NCBI GenBank assembly: GCA_028284605.1
Contig: JANQRL010000040.1
Coordinates: 50,651-114,650, forward strand
Direction: 5' to 3'
DNA: 64,000 bases
Origin: Paracoccaceae bacterium
Lineage (GTDB): Bacteria; Pseudomonadota; Alphaproteobacteria; Rhodobacterales; Rhodobacteraceae
Shown: positions 44,165-52,501 of the stretch, one piece after another
How the letters are laid out: the number at the start of each line of letters is the position of its first letter
Position numbering within the stretch: the first letter of the stretch is position 1
Notes under the pieces: model-generated
Seen by the model: only the letters and a program-made list of their open reading frames with translations
Databases searched by the model: none
Told to the model about the DNA's origin: nothing
Program-made: the position numbers and the translations under genes

Positions 44165-45210
44165 GCATGGCGAGCCTCGAAGGTCTTGGCGGACGGGTCG
44201 CCCTGCAGGTGCCGCTGCGGGCGCTGAGCGTGGCCGTCGCGCTCGCCGCCGCGATCCTCGCCGTCCTGGTCTGGAGCCTGATGACGGGCAGCTACGACCT
44301 GTCCCGAGCCGAGGTCATCGACACGCTTTGGGGCAATCCGCCCTCTGACACGGCCGGCACGGTGGTCTGGGAGTTCCGCTTCCCGCGGACGCTGACCGCG
44401 TTCATGGTCGGGGCGTTCCTGGCGCTCTCCGGCGCGACCCTGCAATACGTGACCCGCAACCCGCTGGCCGATCCGAGCCTCGTGGGCGTCAGCCAGGGCG
44501 CGGCGCTGGTCGTGGTCACGGTGACCATCCTCGCCCCGGGGTTCGGCTTCTACTGGCGGCCTCTGCTGGCCTTCGGCGGTTCGCTCGTGGTCGCCGCGAT
44601 CATCCTGACCATCGCCTCGTCCCGGCGCGGCGGCGAGACCCTGCGCTTCATCCTCACTGGTATCGGCGTTGCCGCGTTGATCTCCTCCTTCACCCAGACG
44701 CTTCTGACCTACGGAGATGTCGACGGCGCGCTCGCTGCCCTGACCTGGCTGGCGGGGTCGGTCCACGCCGCCGGCTGGGACGAGGCGACCTGGCTTACCG
44801 TCACCGCGATGATCGCGGTCCCGGCGCTGCTCGCCGCCGCCCGCCCGCTCGCCGCGATCCGCTTTGGCGAGGAGGTCGCCACCAGCCTGGGCATCCGCGT
44901 CGTCGCGGCGCGCCGGGGGCTGGTCGGCCTCGCGGTGGGGCTTGCCGCCACGGCGGTGGCGGCAGTCGGGCCGATGGGGTTCGTCGGTCTCGTTGCCCCG
45001 CATCTCGCCCGGCGCCTGGCGCATTCCGGCGTCGGCCTGCACCTCGTCCTGACGGCGCTCACCGGGGCGCTGATGGTCGGGCTGGCCGATCTCGTCGGCC
45101 GCGCCGCCTTTGCCCCGGTGCAGGTGCCTGCCGGGCTCTTCACCGCCATTATCGGCGTCCCCGTTTTCGTCGCGCTCATTCTGCGCACCCAGGCCAGGAG
45201 CCAGCTCTAG
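44161..45210 (+). CDS. iron-siderophore ABC permease (second system, FepG-like)
   Basis: 349 aa FecCD family permease with GAFLALSGATLQYVTRNPLADPSLVG, GPMGFVGLVAPHLARRLAH and PVQVPAGLFTAIIGVPVFVALIL. GTG start at 44161 forms a GTGA overlap with the previous stop; an ATG two codons later (44167) is an alternative. The binding-protein gene follows after 95 bases. Confidence 0.93.
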   Translation: MSMASLEGLGGRVALQVPLRALSVAVALAAAILAVLVWSLMTGSYDLSRAEVIDTLWGNPPSDTAGTVVWEFRFPRTLTAFMVGAFLALSGATLQYVTRNPLADPSLVGVSQGAALVVVTVTILAPGFGFYWRPLLAFGGSLVVAAIILTIASSRRGGETLRFILTGIGVAALISSFTQTLLTYGDVDGALAALTWLAGSVHAAGWDEATWLTVTAMIAVPALLAAARPLAAIRFGEEVATSLGIRVVAARRGLVGLAVGLAATAVAAVGPMGFVGLVAPHLARRLAHSGVGLHLVLTALTGALMVGLADLVGRAAFAPVQVPAGLFTAIIGVPVFVALILRTQARSQL

Positions 45211-45305
45211 GCCAAAAAACTCAACCATCACAGCCATCAACGGCCAAGGCAGCCCGCCGCGAGGTCAGGCCACCCAGCCATCATCACCAGAAGGGACCCT
45301 GTCTC

Positions 45306-46262
45306 ATGCGACTACTGACCATCGCCGCCGCTGTCGTGATCGCGGCCTTCGCATCGCCGATCCTCGCCGAAACCCGCACGATCACCGACGATCTCGGGCG
45401 ACAGGTGGAGATTCCGGTCGATCCCCAGGCCATCGCCAGCCTCGACGACCTGCGCCTGACCCTGCCGCTGATCGAACTGGGGGCGCCGGTCGTGGCGTCT
45501 CACGGCCGCATCAGCCGGGTCGACAGCTCGCAGTATATTCGCTCGGCGGATATCCTGACCGGCGCGAGCTTCGAGAACTCCAACATCGCCTTCATCGGCA
45601 TCGAACCGGTCGATCTCGAAGCGCTGGCCGCCGCCGAGCCCGACCTGATCTTCACGCTGGTGACCAGCAACGCCGATGCCGACCAGCTTCAGGCGATTGC
45701 GCCCACCGTGGTGTTCGACGAGGACATCACCGACCGGTTCGCGATCTACGACCGGTTGGCGGAGATGACCGGAACCGAACCGCGGTTGTGGGTGCTCAAG
45801 GACCGCTATGCCAAGCAACTGGCCCAACTCACCCGGCTGGTGGACACCGAATCGATCAGCATCGGCCTCATCGAAGGCGGATCGGACGGGGCCATCGCCA
45901 TCGAACACACTTTCGGCAGCCTGGGCCGCGTGGTCCGCGATGCCGGGTTCATCCAGCCCGACGTGATCGAAGAGATCGCCCCCGGCGGACGCGCCGCGCT
46001 CAGCGCCGAGTTGCTGCCGCTGCTCGACAGCGACATCATGTTCGACACCTATCGCGGCGACCGCGCCGAGGGGCCGGAGAACGCCCATGCGCGGATGGAA
46101 GAGGTGTTTCCGGGCTATTGCGAGGCGCTGACCGCGTGCACGGAAGGTAACTACTACCGCATCCCGCGCGACGAGGCGAAGGCGATCTCCTACAATGCGC
46201 TCTCGGCGATGACGATGATGCTTCTGACCATCCTGTCGGCGCCCGCGCCGGTCGGCGAGTAG
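45306..46262 (+). CDS. periplasmic siderophore-binding protein (second system)
   Basis: 318 aa. Sec signal peptide MRLLTIAAAVVIAAFASPILA, then TRTITDDLGRQVEIPVDPQAIASLDD, the usual start of TroA/FepB-type binding proteins, and two lobes joined by a long helix. AGAAGGGA precedes ATG 45306. It lacks the FecB-like LEFSF signature of the protein at 35699, so the two systems probably take different siderophores. No TonB-dependent receptor or siderophore synthesis gene is in the window. Confidence 0.9.
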   Translation: MRLLTIAAAVVIAAFASPILAETRTITDDLGRQVEIPVDPQAIASLDDLRLTLPLIELGAPVVASHGRISRVDSSQYIRSADILTGASFENSNIAFIGIEPVDLEALAAAEPDLIFTLVTSNADADQLQAIAPTVVFDEDITDRFAIYDRLAEMTGTEPRLWVLKDRYAKQLAQLTRLVDTESISIGLIEGGSDGAIAIEHTFGSLGRVVRDAGFIQPDVIEEIAPGGRAALSAELLPLLDSDIMFDTYRGDRAEGPENAHARMEEVFPGYCEALTACTEGNYYRIPRDEAKAISYNALSAMTMMLLTILSAPAPVGE

Positions 46263-46393
46263 CACCGACGGGGTCCGGGACGCCGTCACGATCCCTCCCG
46301 CCGCCGTCGTTGCCGACCAGTGTCGGACGGCGGCGGGACGCATTCTCGTGGCGGGCCGGTCCGGACCGGAGATCTGCGTGCCGTGGCGGTTCG

Positions 46394-48067
46394 TCAGGAT
46401 GCCGGGTTGTGGACGACGATCTGGGTGAACGGAATCTCCCAGCCATTCATGTCGGCAAGCATGACCACGCATCGTGCCAGTTCCCGCTCCAGCTCCTCGA
46501 ACCTGTGCGCGGCGGTGCCGGCGATATCGATTTCGATCTCATAGTCGAGCGACGACGCGCCGGCGCGCAGGAACTCGACATCGACCTTTCGCAGATCGAC
46601 CTCGTCGAGAATCGCGCGGAAATGGGACCGGACACCATCCCGCAACCGTTCGATGACCTCGTCGGTCGAGATCGACCGATGCCGATAGCCGATGCCGAAC
46701 TCGATCTCGACGCGGTAGCCGTGGGACAGGTTTTCGGGCGTGGCGGCCAGATAATCGGCGGTCTGATAGGTCACCTGCGCCCCGCCGAGCAGTTCCACGA
46801 CCACCATTTCCGGGGTCTGCGCGACAACCTGCCCCGCATTGCCGTCGGATAGGCGCACCCAATCGCCCTTCTCGGAGGGAAACCAGGCTTCGTCCTGGGC
46901 GGCGGGACGGGAATGCATGCCGACAAGCTCGCGAACCGGCAGGGTGAACTCGCCGCCGTCGAGCGCCGGGTTCACCAGATCGGTGAAGAAGCTGAGCTTC
47001 TCGACCCGGAACGGCACGCCGTTGAACAGCACCCGTTCACGCTCCTGGACCGCGCCGAGATTGAGCAGGACCCAGAGCTGTTCGAGCAGGCTGGGCAGCA
47101 TCCGGATGGCCAGCCAGATCGCCGCGATGAAGAGCAGGATCGAGAGGCCCAGCAGCAGCCAGTCGTTGCGCAGGTTGAAGACCGCGAGCATGGCGATGAA
47201 GCTGCCGATCAGGGTCGCGAGCGAGAACAGCACTCCGGTCAATCGCATGGCGAAGGTCCGGTCCTGCTGTCTTCGCACGAAGATTCGCCGTGAGATCAAC
47301 ATCAGGACGCGGCCGAGAACGAGGACGCCGAAGAACGCTCCGATCCCCATAAGCAGGCTGATACTGCGATCCCGGAAGAAGATCTCGAAGGCGGAGTTCA
47401 CGTTGCGCCCGACCGAGGTCCGGCGGTTCTGCAGGTCGGCGATCCGCTGGGTGAGGGTCTGCACCTGGGTGCCGTGGAATCTCTGCCGTTCCTGCCAGAC
47501 GGCTAGGTTCGCCTCCAGACGCTCCGCGGCCAGGCCCTCCGGCAACGCCTCCAGCGCCGCCGTGACGTTGGCGATGGCGGTCTCGGCATCGCCCAGCCGA
47601 CGGGTGGCGACGTCGAGCTCCCGCCGCGAACGTTCCAGTTGCCGCGCATCGGTGGTCGCTTCGTTGAGGATCAGTATGAACGGTTCGACCAGGTTCTGGA
47701 CCTCGGAATTGAGGTCGAACTCGGCCCCGTCGAGGGCGAGATATTCCCGCTCCGATACCCCGGAGACGGCGATCGAGATCTGCTCCCGGATATCGTCGAG
47801 TTCGGAGCGGAGCCGCTGCAACTCGTCGCTGGCGCCGTCGCCGCCATCCTCGCCGGCGTCGTCGCCGATCGCGGCGATCTGGTCCTGAAGCGAGCGCTCC
47901 AGTTCCAGCAACGGCGGCAGAATCTCGGCGGCGGTTTGCGCCCGCTCCGCAACTTCGGCGATCTGCCCGTCGGTGGTTTCCTGAGCCAGGGCGGGGGCAG
48001 CCAGGGCGGCGCAGATCACCGCCGCGAGAACCGGTATCGTCCGTGTGGCGTCCCAAAACCGCAACAT
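46394..48067 (-). CDS. mechanosensitive channel, MscS family with periplasmic coiled-coil domain
   Basis: 557 aa. Signal peptide (about 1-28), then a periplasmic region to about residue 200 rich in heptad-like Glu/Arg/Leu (QRLRSELDDIREQISIAV, RRELDVATRRLGDAETAI), several membrane spans between about 210 and 335, then the MscS beta and alpha/beta domains to the C-terminus. The pore helix has Gly/Ala spacing only loosely like MscS, so conductance cannot be judged. It would gate on membrane tension. ATG 48067 chosen over 48085 because GGAG lies 7 bases upstream. Convergent with the siderophore operon on its left. Confidence 0.82.
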   Translation of the reverse strand: MLRFWDATRTIPVLAAVICAALAAPALAQETTDGQIAEVAERAQTAAEILPPLLELERSLQDQIAAIGDDAGEDGGDGASDELQRLRSELDDIREQISIAVSGVSEREYLALDGAEFDLNSEVQNLVEPFILILNEATTDARQLERSRRELDVATRRLGDAETAIANVTAALEALPEGLAAERLEANLAVWQERQRFHGTQVQTLTQRIADLQNRRTSVGRNVNSAFEIFFRDRSISLLMGIGAFFGVLVLGRVLMLISRRIFVRRQQDRTFAMRLTGVLFSLATLIGSFIAMLAVFNLRNDWLLLGLSILLFIAAIWLAIRMLPSLLEQLWVLLNLGAVQERERVLFNGVPFRVEKLSFFTDLVNPALDGGEFTLPVRELVGMHSRPAAQDEAWFPSEKGDWVRLSDGNAGQVVAQTPEMVVVELLGGAQVTYQTADYLAATPENLSHGYRVEIEFGIGYRHRSISTDEVIERLRDGVRSHFRAILDEVDLRKVDVEFLRAGASSLDYEIEIDIAGTAAHRFEELERELARCVVMLADMNGWEIPFTQIVVHNPAS

Positions 48068-48246
48068 CACGTGTCTCCATCCCACACGATTGCACGTTCA
48101 GAGGAGTTTTTCGCATCTGAGACTGGGGTTGGCCAGCATGTTCCGGCGTCCGGGTCGCCCTTCGCATGGCGATCTTACCAGTCCTTTCCTATCTGGGCTG
48201 AGCCCCGGCGCCCTGGCCAACCCGCGGGCTGCGATACAGATCGCTG

Positions 48247-48283
48247 TTGCAAGAGCCGCGCGGTTCGGATAATCGATAATCGA
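48247..48283 (+). promoter_or_regulatory. promoter with GntR-type element, copy 1 (ATAATCGATAATCG)
   Basis: The 14-bp element is at 48269-48282. A plausible promoter TTGCAA (48247-48252), 17-base spacer, TAATCG (48270-48275) puts the element over the -10 box. The CoxG-like gene starts at 48301 with GGGAGG upstream. The core CGAT-A-ATCG is an inverted repeat. The same 14 bases occur at 50656 and 58207. Confidence 0.65.
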
Positions 48284-48300
48284 ACATCTGGGAGGCCGCA

Positions 48301-48753
48301 ATGGAATTGTCGGGCACGCAAGTCATCGGCGCCGACCGCGAAACGGTCTGGGCGCGGCTCAACGATCCCGAGGTTCTCAAGGCTTGCATTCCGGGCTGTC
48401 AGGAGTTGTCGGGCTCCATCGAGGAGGGGTTCGAGGCCGTCGTCACGCAGAAGGTGGGTCCGGTGAAGGCGACCTTCCGGGGCGCCGTGTCGGTCAGCGA
48501 TGCCGATCCGCCGAATGGCTATAGGCTCAGCGGGGAAGGCAAGGGCGGCGTCGCGGGGTTTGCCCGGGGCAGCGCCGATGTGACTTTGGCGGAGACCGCG
48601 GACGGCACCGAACTGAGCTACGTCGTGGACGCCAAGATCGGCGGCAAGCTCGCGCAGCTCGGCAATCGCGTGGTGGGCGGAGTCGCCACCAAACTCGCCA
48701 ACACCTTCTTCGAGAACTTCCGCGCCGCGCTGGAGGCGGAGGCCGAGGCGTGA
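48301..48753 (+). CDS. CoxG-like SRPBCC family protein
   Basis: 150 aa, the carbon-monoxide-dehydrogenase-subunit-G family (PF06240 type), a START/SRPBCC hydrophobic-cavity fold. It begins MELSGTQVIGADRETVWARLNDPEVLKACIPGC, with the conserved middle GPVKATFRGAVSVSD. CoxG anchors or assists molybdenum hydroxylases at the membrane in carboxydotrophs; here it probably serves the XDH-type hydroxylase at 51674-55037, although it is in a different transcription unit sharing the same operator. Its stop overlaps the iolC-type gene start (GTGA). Confidence 0.88.
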   Translation: MELSGTQVIGADRETVWARLNDPEVLKACIPGCQELSGSIEEGFEAVVTQKVGPVKATFRGAVSVSDADPPNGYRLSGEGKGGVAGFARGSADVTLAETADGTELSYVVDAKIGGKLAQLGNRVVGGVATKLANTFFENFRAALEAEAEA

Positions 48754-50666
48754 GCCTCGATGTGATCACAATCGGGCGATCCTCGATCGATCTTTATGGC
48801 AGCCAGGTCGGCGGGCGGCTCGAGGACATGCGGTCGTTCGACAAGTATATCGGCGGCTCGCCCACCAACATCGCCTGCGGTGCCGCCCGGCTCGGTCTGA
48901 AATCCGCTGTGATCACACGGGTCGGCGACGAGCATATGGGCCGCTTCATCCGCGAACAGCTCGCCCGTGAGGGGGTGGCGACCCAAGGCGTGATCACCGA
49001 CCCGGAACGGCTGACCGCGCTGGTCTTGCTCGGTATTCGCGACGAGACCCAGTTCCCGCTGATCTTCTACCGCGAGAACTGCGCCGATATGGCGCTCTCC
49101 GTCGAGGATATCGACGCGGATTTCGTCGCGGGCGCCCGGGCGCTGGTCGCCACCGGCACCCATCTGTCCCATCCGCAGACCGAGGCGGCTGTGCTCAGGG
49201 CAATCGGCATCGCGCGGGAGGCCGGGCGGCTTGTGGCGCTCGACATCGACTACAGGCCGAATCTCTGGGGGGTCGCGGGCCATGGCGCGGGCGAGGAGCG
49301 GTTCGTCGAGAGCGCCCGGGTGACGGAGAAACTCCAGGCGCATCTGCCGCTCTTCGACCTCATCGTCGGCACCGAGGAGGAGTTCCACATCGCCGGCGGC
49401 GCTACCGACACCATCGCTGCCCTGCGCGCCGTCCGGGCGGTCACCGAGGCCACGCTGGTCTGCAAGCTTGGGCCGATGGGCGCCGTGGCCTTCACCGGCG
49501 CGATCCCCGACGACCTGGCCGACGGCGAGACCGGTCCGGGCTTTCCGGTGGAGGTCTTCAACGTGCTGGGCGCCGGGGACGCGTTCTTTGCCGGGCTGCT
49601 CCTCGGCTGGCTCGGTGGGGAGACCTGGCCCGAGACCCTGCGCAAGGCCAATGCCTGCGGGGCGCTTGCCGTGTCGCGCCACGGCTGCACGCCGTCCTAC
49701 CCGTCGCGGATCGAACTCGACGCCTTTCTGGAGCGCGGGGTGCGGGTGCCGGCCCTGCGCCGGGATGCGGAACTGGAACAGCTTCACTGGTCCACCAACC
49801 GCGCGCGCGACTGGCCCGAGCTGCGGGTCTTCGCCTTCGACCACCGGGCGCAGCTCACCGTGCTCGACGGCGCCACGCCGCAGAAGATCGGGCGGTTCAA
49901 GGAGCTTTGCGTGACGGCGGTCGAAGAGGTCGCGGCGGGGCGCCCCGGCTACGGTCTCCTCTGTGACGGGCGGTTCGGCACCAGGGCGCTGCACCGCGCG
50001 GCGGGGCAGGGGCTCTGGATCGGGCGGCCGGTGGAGCAGCCGGGTTCGCGACCGCTCAGCTTCGAGCGCGAGATCGGGCGCGATTGCGGCGGGCTCGCCG
50101 AATGGCCGTCCGACCATGTCGTGAAGGTGCTCTGCTTCTGCCACCCAGGCGATCCGCCGGCGCTCTGGGCGGAACAGCAGGAGGCGCTCTTGCGGGTCTT
50201 CGAGGCGAGCCGCCGCAACCGGCTCGACTTTTTGCTCGAAGTCATCCCGTCCGGACATGGCAAGGTCGGCACACACACGACCGCCGCGCTCCTGTCGCGG
50301 ATTTACGACCTTGGAATCTACCCCGATTGGTGGAAGCTCGAGCCGCTGGTCGATGAGGCCGCCTGGGCCGCGACCTGCGATGTGATCACAGAGCGCGACC
50401 CCCATTGCCGCGGCATTGTGATCCTCGGGCTTGGGGCCAAGGAGGCGGCGCTCGAACAGAGCTTCGCTGTCGCCGCGCGCTACCCGCTGGTGAAGGGCTT
50501 CGCCGTCGGGCGCACGGTTTTTGCCGAAACCGCCGCCGCCTTCATGCAGGACCGGATCGCGCAGGAGGACGCGGTGGCGAAGCTGAGCGCGAGTTTTGCC
50601 CGGCTCTGCGCGATCTGGGACCGGGCGCGCGCGGGAGGCACTGCCGTCGCATCAGATAATCGATAA
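48750..50666 (+). CDS. iolC: 5-dehydro-2-deoxygluconokinase-type PfkB kinase fused to DUF2090 aldolase-like domain
   Basis: 638 aa two-domain protein. The N-terminal ribokinase/PfkB domain (about 1-320) has FDKYIGGSPTNIACGAARLG and the catalytic FNVLGAGDAFFAGLL. The C-terminal DUF2090 domain (about 330-630) has FDHRAQLTVLDG and FEASRRNRLDFLLEVIPSG, a class of TIM-barrel aldolase-like proteins. This fusion is the IolC form found in many proteobacteria, where it is part of myo-inositol catabolism. No other inositol gene is in the window; its partner here is CoxG, which is odd. The last residues (SDNR-stop) are encoded by the operator of the next promoter. A kinase/aldolase role on another keto-acid is possible. 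Confidence 0.85.
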   Translation: MSLDVITIGRSSIDLYGSQVGGRLEDMRSFDKYIGGSPTNIACGAARLGLKSAVITRVGDEHMGRFIREQLAREGVATQGVITDPERLTALVLLGIRDETQFPLIFYRENCADMALSVEDIDADFVAGARALVATGTHLSHPQTEAAVLRAIGIAREAGRLVALDIDYRPNLWGVAGHGAGEERFVESARVTEKLQAHLPLFDLIVGTEEEFHIAGGATDTIAALRAVRAVTEATLVCKLGPMGAVAFTGAIPDDLADGETGPGFPVEVFNVLGAGDAFFAGLLLGWLGGETWPETLRKANACGALAVSRHGCTPSYPSRIELDAFLERGVRVPALRRDAELEQLHWSTNRARDWPELRVFAFDHRAQLTVLDGATPQKIGRFKELCVTAVEEVAAGRPGYGLLCDGRFGTRALHRAAGQGLWIGRPVEQPGSRPLSFEREIGRDCGGLAEWPSDHVVKVLCFCHPGDPPALWAEQQEALLRVFEASRRNRLDFLLEVIPSGHGKVGTHTTAALLSRIYDLGIYPDWWKLEPLVDEAAWAATCDVITERDPHCRGIVILGLGAKEAALEQSFAVAARYPLVKGFAVGRTVFAETAAAFMQDRIAQEDAVAKLSASFARLCAIWDRARAGGTAVASDNR

Positions 50667-50698
50667 TCGTTGACAGTGGTAAGGGCGATCCGTAGCGT
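50656..50698 (+). promoter_or_regulatory. promoter with GntR-type element, copy 2 (ATAATCGATAATCG)
   Basis: Element at 50656-50669, directly abutting a consensus -35 TTGACA (50670-50675), with a 17-base spacer and TAGCGT (50693-50698) as -10. It lies inside the last codons of the kinase gene, whose TAA is 50664-50666. It drives the GntR gene at 50858 and the molybdenum hydroxylase genes beyond. Confidence 0.65.
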
Positions 50699-50857
50699 GC
50701 GAGGCGAATGGACGACAGGTGGCGCCGGAATGACGGGCCCGCGCAGCCTGCGGTTGAAACCATGCGGTTGCGGGCTGAAACTGAGGGCGGCCCGGAGGCG
50801 GGCGAGGGACAAAGGCAGAAGGGAAGGGGATGACATGCGCGGAACGGGTGCCCCGAC

Positions 50858-51586
50858 ATGATACAGCGCGTCATGCTCAGCGAGCAGGTGAAGGAGGAGC
50901 TGCTCGACCAGATCCTCTCCGGCAAGTACCAGCCCGGCGACCGGCTCGTCGAATCCCAGATCGCCCGATCCATGGGGATCAGCCAGTCCCCGGTGCGTGA
51001 GGCACTGCGCGATCTGGTGGCGATGCGGTTCGTCGAGGTGCTGCCCTATAAGGGCGCCCGGGTGCGCCAGGTGCAGCAGCGCGAGGTGCTGGAAATCTAT
51101 CCGGTGCGCGCGGCGCTTGAGGAACTGGCGGGGCAACTCGCCGCCGAGAACATCGCCGATCATCTCGACGAGCTTGATGAGGCCGTGGCCCGGATGACCG
51201 AGGCGGTGGCGGCCAAGGATGCCCGCGGCGTGGCGAGCTGGGACGTGCGCTTTCACCGGGTGATCCTGAACGCCACAGGCAACGAGATCCTGATCGAGAC
51301 CTGGAACTCGCTGATGATCGAGGCGCGGACCTTCGTGACCACGAAGAACCTGCTGATTTCCGATATCGGCATCGACGACATGGCCCGGCTGCACCAGCCG
51401 ATCATCGACGCACTGCGCGAGGGCGATCCGGCCAAATGCGGTGCGGTGATGCGCCAGCATGTGGAAACCTTTGGCGCCGCGATGGGGAGGCTGCACGAAG
51501 GGGCCGGGCCGGAAGAGGCCGCCGAACGGGAGGCGGCCGAGCCGGTCGTTCTCGACGTCACGACGCCGGTCCGCCGGTCCGGATAG
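50858..51586 (+). CDS. GntR family regulator, FCD (FadR-like) subfamily, regulator 1
   Basis: 242 aa. Winged HTH (residues 1-75) with recognition segment GISQSPVREALRDL; C-terminal FCD helical domain (about 80-220) with likely metal/ligand His and Asp in VRFHRVILNATGN, ARLHQPIIDAL and RQHVETF. ATG 50858 gives the same five-residue lead (M-x-x-R-x-MLS) as the regulator at 60056. Over the first 72 residues the two agree at 47 positions, with the SQSPVR recognition helix identical, so both should read the same DNA. Probably autoregulates from the element at 50656 and responds to the pathway substrate. Confidence 0.92.
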   Translation: MIQRVMLSEQVKEELLDQILSGKYQPGDRLVESQIARSMGISQSPVREALRDLVAMRFVEVLPYKGARVRQVQQREVLEIYPVRAALEELAGQLAAENIADHLDELDEAVARMTEAVAAKDARGVASWDVRFHRVILNATGNEILIETWNSLMIEARTFVTTKNLLISDIGIDDMARLHQPIIDALREGDPAKCGAVMRQHVETFGAAMGRLHEGAGPEEAAEREAAEPVVLDVTTPVRRSG

Positions 51587-51614
51587 AGCCAGGCGCCAGA
51601 GGGGGAGTGTCAAG

Positions 51615-51677
51615 ATGGCCGGGAGCCGGCAATCGGAGAGCTTTGCGCCGCGTTCGGGCCGGGGGACCGCCGGGTGA
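51615..51677 (+). CDS. possible 20-residue leader peptide coupled to the FAD subunit gene
   Basis: ATG 51615 with GAGGGGGAG 5-13 bases upstream; 20 codons (MAGSRQSESFAPRSGRGTAG), with a TGA that overlaps the GTG start of the next gene (GTGA). The following gene lacks a strong ribosome site of its own, so translation of this short frame could deliver ribosomes to it. Composition is not diagnostic and it may be incidental. Confidence 0.3.
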   Translation: MAGSRQSESFAPRSGRGTAG

Positions 51678-52501
51678 GCACGGCCTGGCACAGCCCGACG
51701 ACCCGGGAGGAGGTCTTGCGCCTGCGCGCGGAGCTTGGCGAGGACGGGACCCTGGTTGCCGGCGGGACCTTTCTCGGCGTGCTAATGAACAACGGCATTC
51801 TGGCGCCCGAGGCGATGATCTCGCTGGCCCATGTGGAGGGCTTTGAGCGCATCGCCCGGGACGGCGCGGAGCTGCGGATCGGGGCTATGGTTACCCATCG
51901 CCGGCTGGAGTTTGACGCCGATATCCGCGCCCTCTGCCCGATGATCGCCGATACCTTCGCGGTGGTGGCCAATCCGCGGGTGCGCAACTGGGCCACCATC
52001 GGTGGGGTGCTGGCCGATGCCGATTACGCCTCCGACCCGCCGGCGGCGATGATCGCGCTCGACGCCCGGGTGGTGCTGGAAAGCGCCTCCGGCCGGCGCG
52101 AGGTCAGCGTCGAGGACCTGATCGAGGATGTCTACCAGACGGTGATCGAGGAGGACGAGGTGCTGACCGAGGTCATCGTCCCCCTCGACCAGTCCGCCGC
52201 GCGCTACCGCAAGTTCCGCACCCGCAGTCACGAGGACCGGCCCTGCGTCTCCGTTGCCGCCGTTCAGGCCAGCGGGGGGCTGCGCGTCGCGGTCGGCGCC
52301 GTCGCCGGCAAGCCTCAGATATTCCACGATATTTGTGCGTTGGCTAAAGGCCGCGCGATGGACAGCGGCCTCGCCCGCGAAATCGGCACCGCCTATGCCG
52401 AGCGGATCGACCCGATCACCGATGCAAGGGGCTCCTCGGCCTACCGCAAGCGGGTCATCGCGGTCGAGGTGCGCCGCGCGCTGGAGGACCTCGCCGCATG
52501 A
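51674..52501 (+). CDS. molybdenum hydroxylase FAD-binding (medium) subunit, CoxM/XdhB-like
   Basis: 275 aa. FAD-binding PCMH fold with the AGGTFLG motif (residues 35-41 region) and NWATIGGVLADADYASDPP, the two FAD loops of the CoxM family; C-terminal CO_deh_flav_C domain. Transfers electrons from the 2Fe-2S subunit to an acceptor such as quinone or NAD. GTG start. Gene order M-L-S with 4-base overlaps to the large subunit. Confidence 0.92.
   Translation: MSTAWHSPTTREEVLRLRAELGEDGTLVAGGTFLGVLMNNGILAPEAMISLAHVEGFERIARDGAELRIGAMVTHRRLEFDADIRALCPMIADTFAVVANPRVRNWATIGGVLADADYASDPPAAMIALDARVVLESASGRREVSVEDLIEDVYQTVIEEDEVLTEVIVPLDQSAARYRKFRTRSHEDRPCVSVAAVQASGGLRVAVGAVAGKPQIFHDICALAKGRAMDSGLAREIGTAYAERIDPITDARGSSAYRKRVIAVEVRRALEDLAA

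Noticed and set aside
50670..50861. 63-residue plus-strand frame in the leader of the GntR gene
   Set aside because: It starts inside the -35/-10 promoter region, has no ribosome site and an Arg/Gly-rich shadow-like composition.
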